64,000 nucleotides of DNA from Symsagittifera roscoffensis (GCF_963678635.1 NC_087069.1:30296776-30360775), one strand, 5' to 3'; shown: positions 43,166 through 55,005, counted from the stretch's first letter. Numbers and translations: made by a program. The notes: generated by a model not told the origin, from the sequence alone.

Positions 43166-45950
43166 CTATCCGGGGTTTAGAGAATTTTAGTTTTTCAATG
43201 TTCCTATTGTAGTTTAGGATGGATGATGGTGATTTTTTATTACAGGTTGCGAGCATACTCTTTTTTCTGGATTGGATGTATCACGGTAGTTTCGGGAGAT
43301 CGTGTTATGGGTTCTGATCGATTGTGATGAGTGTTGATCTGGTTGATTTTAGAGAATAGGAATGGTCTAATCACATTCGAGAGTGTCGTGTAGTTCGACT
43401 TTGGATGCAGTGCCTGGTGACTTGGATCTGTACATATACTTGAACATCGAGATGACCATTGTTCTGTTGCAATAGGTTTCCTTTGCTGCGATGCCAAGTC
43501 GTACTTTAAATCCGTTGAGTATAGTGACTGTAGGCAGCAAATCGGGTGTATTTTGCCATTTCGTAGTTGGAGTGTAATTGGGTTGTCAAATTCCTTGATG
43601 CTCGTCTTTGGGCTGTATGTAATGTATATACTGCATTGTATTGTTTACATATACAAGTCTTTGTTAATTCTGTTTTTAGTTATGATCTTGTATTAGTTTT
43701 TATCGCAAAAGCGTCCTTGTTTATTTCGGTTATTTTTGAGAGAATAATTTATCCAGTTGTAAGCTTATTTTAATCCGGTTTGGGTACCGTGCGTTTTCTT
43801 TTCTTAGTCATGCTGTTAGGTTGTGGTTTGTGGTGTATAGTAAGCTTGCGTTGGTTAGTTTGATTTATTATATAATTCCTTTCCAACCGGGTTATAGGAA
43901 AGTTTGGTTAGAGTTATTATCAGTGAAAGTTAAAAGTTAAATTCGTTTTTGTAAACAATTCTTCGTGGACGAGCTGTGCGATTGTGGATAGAATTGTGGG
44001 CAAGTGAATATTTAGAACTACAAAGAAGCGTCTTTGAAAAAGTTAGTATTGCTTTAATTTTATAGGCAACTTTTATTAATTAACTGCTTTGAAATTATTT
44101 ATTTAGGGCTTTATTTGGGGGGTTGAAATCATCAATTTATTTTTATTTTAAGAATATTTACTGCATATGGGAAAAGAGTTCATATATCAATTTAGTGCTG
44201 TTTTGGGGGTAAATTTTACTGCTTCACTTAATGTAATTGATTAATCTAAATTTATGATTCTAGAAAAAAGTTTTCTGTTCTTTGTTTCGTTTTTCCTTTG
44301 TAGATGATTGATGATCGTGCCTGTGAAGACTAAAGAAAAAAAGAAAACATTTATTAAGAATGGTTAGTTTTGTTTCGAGTTTATTAGAATAAATTATTTA
44401 ATTCGTACTTACCTTATTCGTCGGGGAAGAATCCATGGGGAAAATGTCGTGGATTTTTTCTGATGATGTTATTAGCTTAGCTAGTAAGCGAATGATGTAT
44501 TTAGTTTGGAGAAGTTGCCAAAACAATTCGAGTGTGGTCTGGTTATTTATTGGTTTTTGACAAGTAGGTTGGGTTTAAGCAATTTTTGGTGAGGGGAAGT
44601 TTGGAGGGCTATTAGGGGACTTCCTAGTTCTTTTTTATTGGATGATCGGGGGTATTTGAGAATTATTTGTACTTTAGGCTAAAAGATCATGTCGATTTTG
44701 TTCTTTAGGCTAATTTAATGTTTTTGCTTGAGGGTATTTCGAGGTCTAAGTTGGGACAATATTGTTGATCTTTGTTCTACTTGATAGGGGAGGGTTGTAA
44801 TATTGAGATTTTAATTATTTCAGTTGTCAATATTGAGCGGGTTGCTCATTTGTGACCTGGAGGTTTTGAAGTTATAGATAAAGATACCCTTGAAGGTTAT
44901 TACTTGTCGGCTAAACAAGTCATGTCAAAATTGAGGTAATGATTCGGAAAGGTTCCGATTGGTTGACATTGAACTAGTTTGATCAAGTGCGTTTCAGCAT
45001 GATTTTTGAGAAAAGTAAGGGTCTCTCAAAAGATTTGTTGAGAGGTAAAAATGTTAATTATTTTTGAAGTGGTTTTTGAAATTCAACTTTCTTTAATATT
45101 TTAGATTGTAGAATGAATGTTTTATAATCTTTTCGTGGCTGATTTCGAAGTCGTGATCATTGTCTATGTTGAGATTTTTCTTTTTGATCTTGTGGATAGA
45201 ATTTTTTCTTATTATTTTCGATTTTTCCTTTCTTTTTGAGGTATCGTTTTGTTATCTAAGTTTTTAGCTGTTTGTTGGGTAAGTTCTTTTTTATTGTTTT
45301 GTTCTAATGGTTTTTGAATATATTTCGTTCAAGTGTTTTGATTTTGATTATAATCAGAGTTATTGTGAACAACTTTAAGTCTTGTAAAGGAGGATAATTG
45401 AGTGAGCTCGCGACGAGCGTACTCTTTCGGATAGTAAGGTAAAAGCTTGTTTCGGTGTTGAACAATTTCTTTTTTGTCTGAATCTATAAATATGTATGTT
45501 ACATCAGTGAGGGTGGTTATTTGTCGGCTAGAGAAGTTCTGTTAAAAATGAGGTGATGATTCGGAAAAGCTTCTGATTGGTTAAATTTGAACTAGTTTTT
45601 TCAAATGCTTTTCAGTGTGAAATTTGAGAAAATGTTCGGTCCATGAAAATATCTTCAAGAGGTGAAAATGTTAATTAATTTAAAGTGGTTTTCGAAATTA
45701 AACTTTCTTTAATATTTTAGATTGTGGGATGAATGTTTTGTAATGTTTTCGTGGCTGAATATGAAGTCGCGATGATTGTCTATTTAGAGATTTTTCTTTT
45801 TGATCTTGTGGTATAATTTTTTCTTCTAATTTTTGACTTTTTCTTTCTGTTTGAGTGATTTTTTTGTTGTCTATGTTTTTTGATATTCGTTTGGGAAGTT
45901 CTTTGTCCTTTTTATCTAATTGTTTTCGGATGGGGTACATATCAGTGCTT
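43166..45950 (-). pseudogene. Broken third frame and 3' region of element B
   Basis: Minus-strand sequence downstream of the integrase remnant, AT-rich with numerous stops; includes a lysine-rich 80-codon frame at 45940-45698 and a counterpart of element A's KIIKALELLGPLFQTKY block near 44440-44540. Position matches an envelope-like or extra frame; identity not established. Confidence 0.35.
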
Positions 45951-46019
45951 TAATTTTGATGTTGTTTTGAGCTATTTTGAATATCTTTAAGTCCTTTAAA
46001 AGAGTATAGTTGAGTAAGT

Positions 46020-46535
46020 TCTCGAAGTGCGTACTCTTTTGGGTAATAAGGTAAAAGATTGTTTCGATGTTGAACGATTTTTTTTGTTTAAGTCTGCAAG
46101 TTTGTATGTTACATCAGTGGCTTTATCAATTATTTGATACGGTCCTTTTCAAATTAAAAAAATTTGTTCAGATTTTTAAATTTGTAGCTGGGGTAAATCG
46201 GGAATTTATTTGGGAATTCATATTTTGTCTTTGTAATACTTTTTTGTTACTTTCTACTAAATTTCGTTGTGGTTTTGTCTGTGTTCAAAATCCATTCAGT
46301 GTGTGTATCGGAAGCTAATTTTAAAGTTTGTGGATGATGAAAGTAATCTTCATCGTGGGTATGTAGTGGTAGAATATAACATATTGACTCTATAGTGGGT
46401 TGACAATAACCTTGTGTATTTTTGTTTAATTGGCATATTAAGCAATCCTTGCATAATACTAAAATGGTGTCCATATGTTCGATGGAGGTTGCCGTGCGTG
46501 TTTATCGGGGCGCAAAGTACTGCTTCGCTCAAACT
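46020..46535 (-). pseudogene. Integrase remnant of element B: zinc-finger piece joined to GPY/F
   Basis: Near 46530-46400 two frames give NLHRTYGHHFSIMQ and CLICQLNKNTQG, the His-His-Cys-Cys region of a Gypsy integrase. Only about 250 bases later (46150 downward) comes KGPYQIIDKATDVTYKLADL, the GPY/F module that follows the catalytic core, then LLPKRVRTSRTYSTI. The D,D-35-E core that should lie between is gone. Confidence 0.65.
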
Positions 46536-48668
46536 CTGTTAGTATACAATTTTTTTTTCACTTTGATTTTTTTTGTTTTTCGTTATATTGAATTCTTAAA
46601 AAATTTCTCCCTAGCGCAATTTAAAATGTATTCATCTAATTCTTTCTCCTAGTCATAGCCATTAGTCATCTCTAGGGCCCAACATGTTTAGAGTTTTGAT
46701 TTTTAGCCTTAGTTTTGAAAAAATTGGAAAAATATGTCCAAATTTCTTGTTTTTTGGTGGATTTCAGAGGTTTGGGTTGGGACGCGAGTTTTTCTCATCT
46801 TGATCTTTTGGGTCTGCTTCGATTAATTAATCTGGGTCTTTTAGGCTAGATCTTGCGTCTCGCAAAACAAGATTTCACGATTTTGTGAAAAAATTGAAAA
46901 ATTTGACCTAAAGTTCATTAAAAATTGTGCCATTTTTGGCCTGTTTTTCGAGGGTTTTTCGTGCAATTTGTGTCTTAAACTTTATTTTTTTTGTGCTCAA
47001 AATGGTGTCTAACATTTACGGACACTTATTGTCGGAGTGTTTGTAATTTAATTTGTGTCACGTTTTAAATTCGGTTTTTTAGTACTTGGGTTTCTTCGTT
47101 TTGAAAATCGTTTCCTAATAAATTGTTTTTGTTTGTTAAAAATTTTCTTTCTCAGTGTTTGTCTTTTTGTTCTTATGTATCCTATTGTCTGCCTGTGTGA
47201 TGTGATTACGAGGTCGTATTTTTTGTCGTTAATTAAACAATTGTGTATTATGATTGTTTGTTTGTTTCCTAAATTGTCTCTTGACATAAGGTTTACGATG
47301 ATGGATGCAATATTTGGGTTAATGGTTTCCAATGTCTTAAGCTGTTAGTTCTTACGACTTTTTGTGGTTAGCTTAACTTGGGTCGTATTGTTGGGTTGGA
47401 GAGAAAAGCGTATATCGATTCCGAAGAATGATTTTTACTTTCTCGTGGCTAGTCTAATTTAAGGTGTTAACTTACGTAACCTTACTTAGGGGTAGTGATT
47501 GTGTTCAAGGGTTGGAGAATAGTAAATCGATCCACAAGGTTCAAGTATAATTAGAACACAAGTAGTTCGTTAGATATTGTTTTAAACTTACTAATTTTAA
47601 GTATTATCCTGGGTCAAGTAAGAGGGGGGGTCAAGTGAAGGATGAATAACCGAAGTTCTTCATTGTTTATCCTAATTAGAATGGTTAGTGTGATTGAAAA
47701 ATTTCTATTAGTCCAGAGTCTTGTGAAAGGGTTGTGTAGTGAATTGACGTTTGAGGTCGTTAGACACTTAACTAATTGTGAGGGGGGAAACAAAATTGTT
47801 CTATTTGATCCAAGGATAAGCCTTGATGATCAGGATATAAAATTATTGAAATTTAATTTAATTTAGATATAAGGAATTAAAGATCCAAGGAAAGCCTTGA
47901 TGATCAGAATGTTTAGATAAACTAATTTATTTTAATTTAAGTGAAAATAATTTAAAGATCCAAGGGTAGCCTTGACGATCTGTTATTTTAAATGAATTTA
48001 GTTTAAGTGAAAACAAGGATAAGCCTTGATAATTTTTAGGTAAAGGTTTAGATGAAGAAAAGGTTAAGTGTTTAGTTTTGATGATGTTAATGTTTTGAGA
48101 TTTGCTGTTATGTTTTAGCTGATGATGCTGGGATGAAAGGATGATTTATATTTACTAACAATTATGCTTTATACTAACTAATTTTTTTTTTCATATTCAA
48201 TAAATAATTTTTCAAGATGTTATTTAATTTACAGCTGATTTAAGAAAAACGACAACGGTGTTTTTATCAGTCGTTATTGTGCAATTATTAGGTTTAGCGC
48301 CATGAAAGATTATTGAAGATAATTCTTCAAATATTATTTCAGTAAATGAAATTTCGAATTTACTGCTGGAAGTATTCTAAATATAAAAGTTTGATCTCGT
48401 TTTTGTCGTACAATCAAGAAATCGAATGTTAGATTTCTTCCTAGTCGTACGTCGTATCTTTTCCGAGGTCTTCTTCCAATACTGGGTAGTTCTCGTATTG
48501 TTCGGATAATTGGCTTTGATCTATTGAGTCGTGGAGACATTTCTGCTAAATTTTTGTCACTTAACATTTTTTTAAATGTTGTATTTGTCTAATTCTAATC
48601 TAATGTCTTGGTTAATTTTCTAATCTAGGTTAGTTAAGGTCTGTTCGAAACTTTTTGTTCGCACCAGA
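46536..48668 (-). pseudogene. Gag-position and basic frames of element B
   Basis: 48567-48334: MLSDKNLAEMSPRLNRSKPI and onward, ending RRPRKRYDVRLGRNLTFDF. 47332-47048: SRDNLGNKQTIIIHNCLIND then TIGYIRTKRQTLRKKIFNKQ, strongly basic toward the end. Both have counterparts in element A. No protease or reverse transcriptase motif was seen between them and the integrase remnant. Confidence 0.4.
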
Positions 48669-49043
48669 TAATTTCGGATAGGGTACACCGTCTGCTCGTC
48701 ACGCTATCTTATTTTCGGCCGGATAGATTCGTGCAACTTCTTAGTCTAATACCGATCCTAATCTTACTCTTATATCTACTATTCTCAGGGTATTTAACTA
48801 GTTTCTGCTAGGCTCAATAGATCTAGAGTATACTGGCTAATGCGAGTTAGTTCCAGAATGAGAATAACTGTATTCTAAGTTTAATTCAAATTGCTCTGGT
48901 GTTCAAACTACAAGTAGTTTCAACACTTACAAATAAGTGGGTTGTTAGAATGATGGAGTATGGTTGGTTAGTATTTAATATTTTATCGAGATAAAATATC
49001 ATAATAATAACCAATGATAAATACTAGTTTAGATCTGGTTCCA
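48669..49043 (-). repeat. 5' LTR of element B, short at its inner end
   Basis: 375 bases. Compared with the other two LTRs it ends at CCGAAATTA and lacks the last ~30 bases (through CTAACTCA), yet is followed at once by TCTGGTGCGAAC, the probable primer-binding site. Confidence 0.85.
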
Positions 49044-49303
49044 AAACTGAATTAAGATTGACTAACTGATCGAAATATTTTACTACTAGACGCATAATTC
49101 GTAAAATTTCCTCTTCACAATATGAAAGTTGAAAAATTGAAAACTGCATCAGACATTGATAAAGGCAGTCAAAAATATTGTGTTCGTCGCCCTGAAACGA
49201 GAAGATTTAAGAATTGGTAATAGGATACTATAATAACTTAGAGACTGCTTCCAGAAAAAGACCAAGTACTTTTCAATAGTATCATCATTGTTCCGAGATT
49301 CAA

Positions 49304-49335
49304 CACAGAGGTGAAGCTGAACTTCGCACCACTTG
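49304..49335 (+). repeat. Short dispersed motif, copy
   Basis: CACAGAGGTGAAGCTGAACT then TCGCACCACTTG. Related copies at 53125-53157 (plus) and 20697-20728 (minus). Confidence 0.5.
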
Positions 49336-49550
49336 AACTGTGAATGACTGTGATTAAAACAAATGAAAAGAAAAGTCAAAAACTGGAGAAGAACTTTTGG
49401 ATGGGAACTGCTGGGCTTTGGTGTTAAGACTGAGTGTTTAGTAACTTAGAAGAAAGCTGAAAAGAAATCGCGCAGGGAATCAAGCAGACAAAAATTAGCA
49501 GACGGACGATAGTCCGAAAAAGCACAAAACATCTCTAAGTTTGAAAAAAA

Positions 49551-49623
49551 GGTCACGGCTGGATTCGCACCGTAGCCTCTGCCGTCTCATAAACAGGTTT
49601 GTTAGCTCTGCGCCAGGTGGTTG
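49551..49623 (-). mobile_element. tRNA-derived SINE fragment
   Basis: Minus strand has TGGCGCAGAG (box A form) followed about 40 bases later by GGTGCGAATCC (box B, one mismatch to GGTTCGAATCC) and a CAGCCGTGACC end. The arms do not fold to a full cloverleaf, so it is a SINE head or tRNA relic, not a working tRNA gene. Confidence 0.5.
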
Positions 49624-49624
49624 A

Positions 49625-49663
49625 TTGAACTTACAGTTTATAAAAGATAAACTGTAAGTTCAA
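49625..49663. repeat. Perfect hairpin, 17-bp arms and 5-base loop
   Basis: TTGAACTTACAGTTTAT, loop AAAAG, then the exact inverse. It directly adjoins the tRNA-derived fragment. Confidence 0.9.
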
Positions 49664-51102
49664 CCTCTGCCTCTGCCTCTGCTTTGCTGCATATATACAA
49701 TAAATACATAGCTCTTCATCGGGTAACGAATAAAAATAGGAAAAACAGTCACTCAAACTGAGGCTACTTTTTTGATAATTCTACAAATCATTATTTTCAG
49801 AGGCAGGTGGTATATCAATGGAAACTAAAACACCATTTAAAAAAAGGTTCAATTCTTTAAATTTACAGGAAAGCTCAAAAAAACATTATCTAGATCCGAA
49901 ATTTAGCAATGTCACCCAAAAAATCTGAAGACGGTTGCTGAACTTCAGATACTGGAATCTATATCACGATCAAAAAGGCTTAAATGTGATACAATGCTTA
50001 ATTCCCTAGGCCCAATTTTGATGAAGTCAGAACCCTTCGGAAAAAAACACCCTACACCATAGTTTTTATAATGCTCTTTAGGAACGAATAAAGCTTCATT
50101 GGAATCAACTGTTGCCTCTCAAACAACTTCCATCATCTCTCGGACAATGATACTTGACATTACTGACGTTGTGGTGACCATATCCTTAGTATCAAGAAAC
50201 AAAACATAGTCAACGAGTTGGAAAAGAGTCAGGAACGCAACGGAAGAAAACTGGATCAATAGGTAAAGTTGAACACAAAAAATTCATTATTAAATGCAGT
50301 ACTATGTATGAATGCACATCTGTAGTTATTAGAGCATTTTAAAGACTTTTCCATGCAAAAAAAAAAACTAAAAGATCACCACGACCTATATGAGAGTCTT
50401 CACTACGCTTCTTCACAGTTTGTTTTGACCTTCAAATGCAGTATTCACTTTTGCAAAATCTTTGCTCAAAACAAGGGGTTCGGATCAAGTATTCAATAGA
50501 AAAACAATTTCGAGCTTGTTTATGGCTAATAATCGATTCATAGCCCAAGTTTTATTGAGAATGCTGCTTTATTTAGGGAGCACAGTTAATTTCTAGACAT
50601 CAATCCAATTGCAAAAACTTCGTCTCACCAATTTGGAAGAAAAAGGGCGATTAGGAATTTCATACATTCGAAAGTGATTGCAATTTATTTGCATCATCAG
50701 ATAGTGGGCTTTTATATAACTTTGAACAGCCTTTTAAAAAAAATCAAACGGGTTGAACTTCGAAATTAATTGGATTAATTAAATTGTGATTTATTTGCAT
50801 TCATGAGTTTATGTTATCCAAAAGAATTAGCGAACAAAACAAGATCATCGAAACTTTGTGACAGGAGAGTTTTCAATGCAAGTTGTTTCAGAAAAGATCC
50901 ATTTTGATACGCGACTATTTGAAACATTTGCTCCTCCTGTAACATGTTCTGAGCTGCTTAACCATTGAAATAGAAGGCAAAAAAACAAGAGCTCAAATGT
51001 TAATGGTAAATTACAAAAGAAACTGTGCTGTCACAAAAAAACTCGACAACTGGTTTTGCCAAATTCAATTCTAGACAAATTTTGTTCATAAATTTTCAGT
51101 GG

Positions 51103-51335
51103 TTACTTTTTCTTCTTGCTGCCCTGTCGACCAGTTCTTTTCCTTTTCAGATATTTGTACGGCCCAAGTGCTTTTCTAACCATAACTCCTCTCCAAGCCG
51201 ACTGAAGTTTAACTGCTGCCCATTTGGTCTTCATTCTAAACTCCGATTCCATCCTTGCCTGTTCCATTTCGCACTCGTAAACTGAGCTGAACTCATTGAT
51301 CATTTCACGCTCTAACTCAGCATTTTTCAAGTGAC
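51103..51335 (-). CDS. IQCG: DRC9/IQCG-like gene, last exon (IQ motif)
   Basis: Acceptor TTTTTGTAG; phase 1 joins with the previous exon. 76 codons then TAA. A charged helix (HLKNAELEREMINEFSSVYE) leads to WAAVKLQSAWRGVMVRKALG, an IQ calmodulin-binding motif (x-Q-x3-R-G-x3-R form), then GPYKYLKRKR and a lysine-rich end. The order helix, single IQ, LGP(Y/F), lysine tail matches the C-terminus of DRC9/IQCG, a subunit of the nexin-dynein regulatory complex that links outer doublets and controls dynein in motile cilia and flagella. Other single-IQ axonemal proteins are the main alternative. Confidence 0.7.
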
Positions 51336-52213
51336 CTACAAAAACTCAAAGTTTTCTTACATTTGCACAAAAGATGAGCTTTTTTCGCAATAAACCAGTT
51401 TTTTCATCAGTTTTTTTATTTCTCGTTGCTAGAAGGTGAGGCTACATGCAGCCGAGAACAAAATATGAAAAAAAATTGATGCCAGGCCTTAACCAGAGGC
51501 AGAGCAGCTGTTCTCTGTAAAGATCTGAACAGCTCGACAGTTGGTCCTAGCTCAAGAGGATGGATCGGCAGAGCTTAAAGAACGCTGATCAATGAATACG
51601 GTACAAACTTGGACCTCTTTTTTTGATAAAATTGAGAAAAAATTGATGAAAAAAATTTTTTGTGTCGGAAAATGAAAATATAGAGACGCACTTTTTAAAA
51701 ATTTTTTAATAACTTTTTTCACATTTTCGTGGTTGTTTATGACAGAAAATGTGCCATACTGGAGCGGTCGACCCGTCAAAATTTAAGGATGCGAGCAACG
51801 GTAATTGCAAAGGTATAAGAAATGACTCACTAACAATCTTGAGCTATGCTTAATCGAAAGAGGGTAACCTTCATAAACGCATATTTGTCACACTTAGGGG
51901 GAGGTTTCAGCTCAAGGTTAAGTTAGATCCAAATTCGATGGCGGATAACATGCTGGCTGTTTAAAGTGTTTTTAATTTTGAGGTTGAAAATAACCCAACT
52001 TCAACTTCTACGTAATAATTATAATAAACAGCCACTAATCGTCATATTTATCATAAAGATTGTATACCACAAGAGATAACCATGTTCCACAAATTGTCAG
52101 CGAATCAGCCAGCGGTATTTTTTGTTAAAGTATCGGTAATGCCATCGGTATTCAAAATTTCAAAAATACTCTGTAAGATAATTTTATAAACATACTTATA
52201 TTAATAAACTTAC
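51336..52213 (-). other. Intron between the last two exons of the DRC9-like gene
   Basis: Starts GTAAGTTTAT (good donor), ends TTTTTGTAG; phase 1; no frames of interest. Confidence 0.65.
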
Positions 52214-52310
52214 CCTTGCACACTTTGATTTTGGCGTTTAGCTCGGTAATTCTTCCGGCTATTTCCTTGATGTCGGCATCACATGCAGCTAATGAACTCC
52301 GTTTCTTTGC
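52214..52310 (-). CDS. IQCG: DRC9/IQCG-like gene, exon C (coiled coil)
   Basis: 97 bases between TCATTTTTAG and GTAAGT: AKKRSSLAACDADIKEIAGR then ITELNAKIKVCK plus one base. Acceptor phase 0 fits the phase-0 donor of exon B and donor phase 1 fits exon D. Heptad-like leucine/isoleucine/alanine spacing suggests a continuing coiled coil. Too short for most ORF searches. Confidence 0.7.
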
Positions 52311-54309
52311 CTAAAAATGACAGTCTTACGATTTCGTGTGCGATTACGAGGGTAAAAACTAATTCTTTTTAAATTTATCAAGACAAATTTTTCATTTTTT
52401 TCATTTTTTTTGTTTCGCGATTTGTTTCGCACTTGGTTGTCAAATATATCGATAATTTTACACAGATGCGAAGTCGCACTTCGCATACACAAGCAAAAAT
52501 GTGACCCCTAACGCTACTGGGTAAAACTGAATGAGTAAAACTTTCAGTCTACTTAATTGCTAAGTGACACAAGCCAATTATGAGCCATTAGCTGAACCAG
52601 TCAATTTGAAAAAAAAGAAGTTTACCAACTAACATGCCTCAATTTATGGAGCAGTCCATGGAGCTTTAATAACGTAAGAAATAACATGAACAAATCAATT
52701 ATGGCAAATAAGCTTCTTCAATCAATTTGGAACGATTTTTATGATTGATTGAATCTCCGCTTACGCGTCAATGGCGCAAAATAAATCGCGCGTTAGTTTT
52801 CTCAAGTTAGCCGAAACAGCCATTTTTAAACCCCCATAACTTTACGAAAAATGATCACAGGTGAAATATATTTACCATTTAACATGCCTAAAATTTATAG
52901 AGCGGACGCATTTGAACAATTATACGAAAAATTTCATTGAAAACAGCCGATCCTGTTCAGGTTCGAAGCCACTTATTTTGTTGCGGGTCTCCTTCCCTAC
53001 CTCTAGACAAGAGACCCATGATACCTTGAAGCTAAAGTGCTATTTTTAATATAATCGTTTGTGTCAATATCCTTAGCATTGGCTGTACTTAAGAGCTGGT
53101 TATTGATCAAAATAAACACTTTCACGCAGAGGCGGAGCTGAATTTTGTACCACTTGCGATACAAAAATCATAAAAAATATGAAGAAGAATTTAAAAAAAA
53201 AATGTGAACCAAAAGTTTTGTATAACTCGATAAAGGATACCTAGGGCCCAGTTTAAGCTGGATTTACGTGTTTGATATTTTTGAATGTGTTCTACTGATG
53301 CAGTATTTTCAAAATTTGAACTTTCCCCAAAATCTTAGTTGTTTCTCTACTAAATTGAATGAGAAGAGTGAAAATTTGAGATGTTAGAGTTTTCCCAAAG
53401 ACATAACGTTTCTCTTAAAACAAATGAAAGATATCCGCTTTTGCAGGAAAAGTTTGTGCAACCACTTATTTCCATTAAACGTTTCACTTCAGATTTGATA
53501 GGGTAGTTTTTAAGAAAATTCAAAGCTGTGCTAAAAAACTTCAAAAAATTTCAATAAGTGTCAAATTCGAAGTTCCAATTTGTTCATTCATTTGAAGCCC
53601 ATAATTTTTTCAAAAAAAAACTGGGCGCAGAAAATTACGAAGGTAAGCACTGAATAAGCTGTTGTGTCAATTACACTTATGATATCAGATTTAGCAGGAT
53701 AGTTATCGAGAAAAGTTCAAAAAACGGCCAATAAATCAGATAGTTGACATTTCCGAGAACCATAGCTTTTTGTTTCGAAAAGTTTGCACGTAGACGCTTA
53801 TGCAAAAAAAAATTCCCCCAACCTGTAATTTCGATTAAACCGAAAAACCCAGGTTTGGCAGTGATTACTATAATTTTTGCGTCATAAAATTTTGGGCATG
53901 ATCGCGTAAGCAAAGGAGCTTTTCTTTTCTGAACTCGTTCTTTGGATTGAACCCAAGATATATGTGCTCCAAAATAATCAAAATTTGACATTCTGAAAAA
54001 ACTAAATCAGTTTGCATGGCTCGTTAAACAGATTAAATGCGAAGAATAAATGCACAGATTTAAAGAAATTTATCTCCGAAAAATATGTTAACAGAAAGGA
54101 AATAGGTTGTTCTGAATTGTTTTTCCTAAAGTATTTTGCTAAGCAAAACTTTGGCCCGAACTTCGATAAGATTTTTCATCCTTTTAATTACTAGATGTAC
54201 CGAGAAACTCTAGACCAGTAGAAAAAAATTGCCTCATTTAGCCCGTTTTTGCCTAAAATTGGGCTCATTGAGTAGACACCAAGCAAAAAAGAGACCAAAT
54301 GGTTTTGAC
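52311..54309 (-). other. Intron of the DRC9-like gene (about 2 kb)
   Basis: Donor AAAG|GTCAAA is weak; acceptor TCATTTTTAG is good. AT-rich; contains a dispersed motif copy at 53125-53157. No nested gene recognised; open frames up to 104 codons (53991-53677, minus) have no recognisable content. Confidence 0.55.
53125..53157 (+). repeat. Short dispersed motif, copy
   Basis: CGCAGAGGCGGAGCTGAATT then TTGTACCACTTGC; same motif as 49304-49335 and 20697-20728. Confidence 0.5.
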
Positions 54310-54515
54310 CTTTGTGTTTCTGAGTGTCTCGTTCAAGTGGATCTCCGACTTGTTCCGACACTGCTCCTCTTGATGTGTATGTTCCCTACACACTCCCAAC
54401 TCCCTCTTTACCTCCCCTATCCTCCTCCCCCACTCTCTGTCTATCCGGCTAAGTGCAGCTTCAGCTGACTTTTTTGCATAGCTTGTCTCTTTCGACAAAT
54501 TCATCCCTTGCTCTC
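54310..54515 (-). CDS. IQCG: DRC9/IQCG-like gene, exon B (coiled coil)
   Basis: Acceptor TGTTTATTGTCAG; two bases complete the split codon, then 68 codons: EQGMNLSKETSYAKKSAEAA, RIDREWGRRIGEVKRELG, and onward to NETLRNTK, a charged helical region as expected for the middle of DRC9. The other two frames contain stops. It joins in frame with exons A and C. Confidence 0.7.
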
Positions 54516-55005
54516 CTGACAATAAACATGTCAACTTGTTTTAGGAAATGATTCGCTAAAAGATGAAAATGTTCACTCACAAAAGTGCAAATTAATCAAA
54601 CAGGAGCTTTACAGCTTTTTCGGAAAACGTCTGATTTGCCCCTAGTTGAGGAGACAGGTAAGTTTTTGAGTTATTTGTCTCGGCTGGGAAATTTTGCATG
54701 AGCATAAAATCAAAGATCGTGGGCTGGACTCGAATCACAAAACTGTTGATTGAAAGCCGGAGTCACTAGCCAGTTGAAATTCTTTACCCAATAAATTATC
54801 TGATTCATTTTTTTCATTGTAGCTCGAAAAACATCTTCCCCGCAAAAATGCTAGTACGTCTTTATCAAGCTCATAGAAGCCAGATTCAGTTCTTCGTAGC
54901 ATAAACGCTCTTAAAATCTTTAAAAAGTCAGCAAAAATTAATATTAGAGACTCAAAAATGAAAGGAAACGAGTGTTGTTCTTTTGTTTGCCAGGAAGGAG
55001 CTTAC
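54516..55005 (-). other. Intron between exons A and B
   Basis: Starts GTAAGCTCC, ends TTATTGTCAG; phase 1; carries a tRNA-derived fragment (54715-54785). Confidence 0.65.
54715..54785 (-). mobile_element. tRNA-derived SINE fragment inside a DRC9 intron
   Basis: Minus strand: TGGCTAGTGACTCCGG (box A-like) and, about 30 bases on, GATTCGAGTCC (box B with one mismatch). It lies in the same orientation as the host gene. Different from the fragment at 49551-49623. Confidence 0.5.

Larger units (their letters stand above)
42760..49043 (-). mobile_element. Gypsy-like LTR element B, minus orientation, two LTRs
   Basis: LTRs at 42760-43165 and 48669-49043 in direct orientation, flanked by AAAC on both sides (42756-42759 and 49044-49047), a 4-base target duplication as made by Gypsy integrases. 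The interior carries, in element order, a gag-position frame, an RNA-binding-like basic region, an integrase zinc-finger remnant and GPY/F segment, and a long broken third frame. Reverse transcriptase and the integrase core were not found. Confidence 0.85.
49044..51102. other. No gene seen downstream of the DRC9-like gene
   Basis: AT-rich. Holds a dispersed short motif (49304-49335), a tRNA-derived fragment (49551-49623) and a hairpin (49625-49663), listed separately. Polyadenylation signals for the minus-strand gene are expected near 51050 but none is claimed. Confidence 0.5.

Noticed and set aside
47055-47348. Plus-strand membrane-like frame of 97 codons
   Set aside because: Antisense to the basic frame of element B, which has a counterpart in element A.
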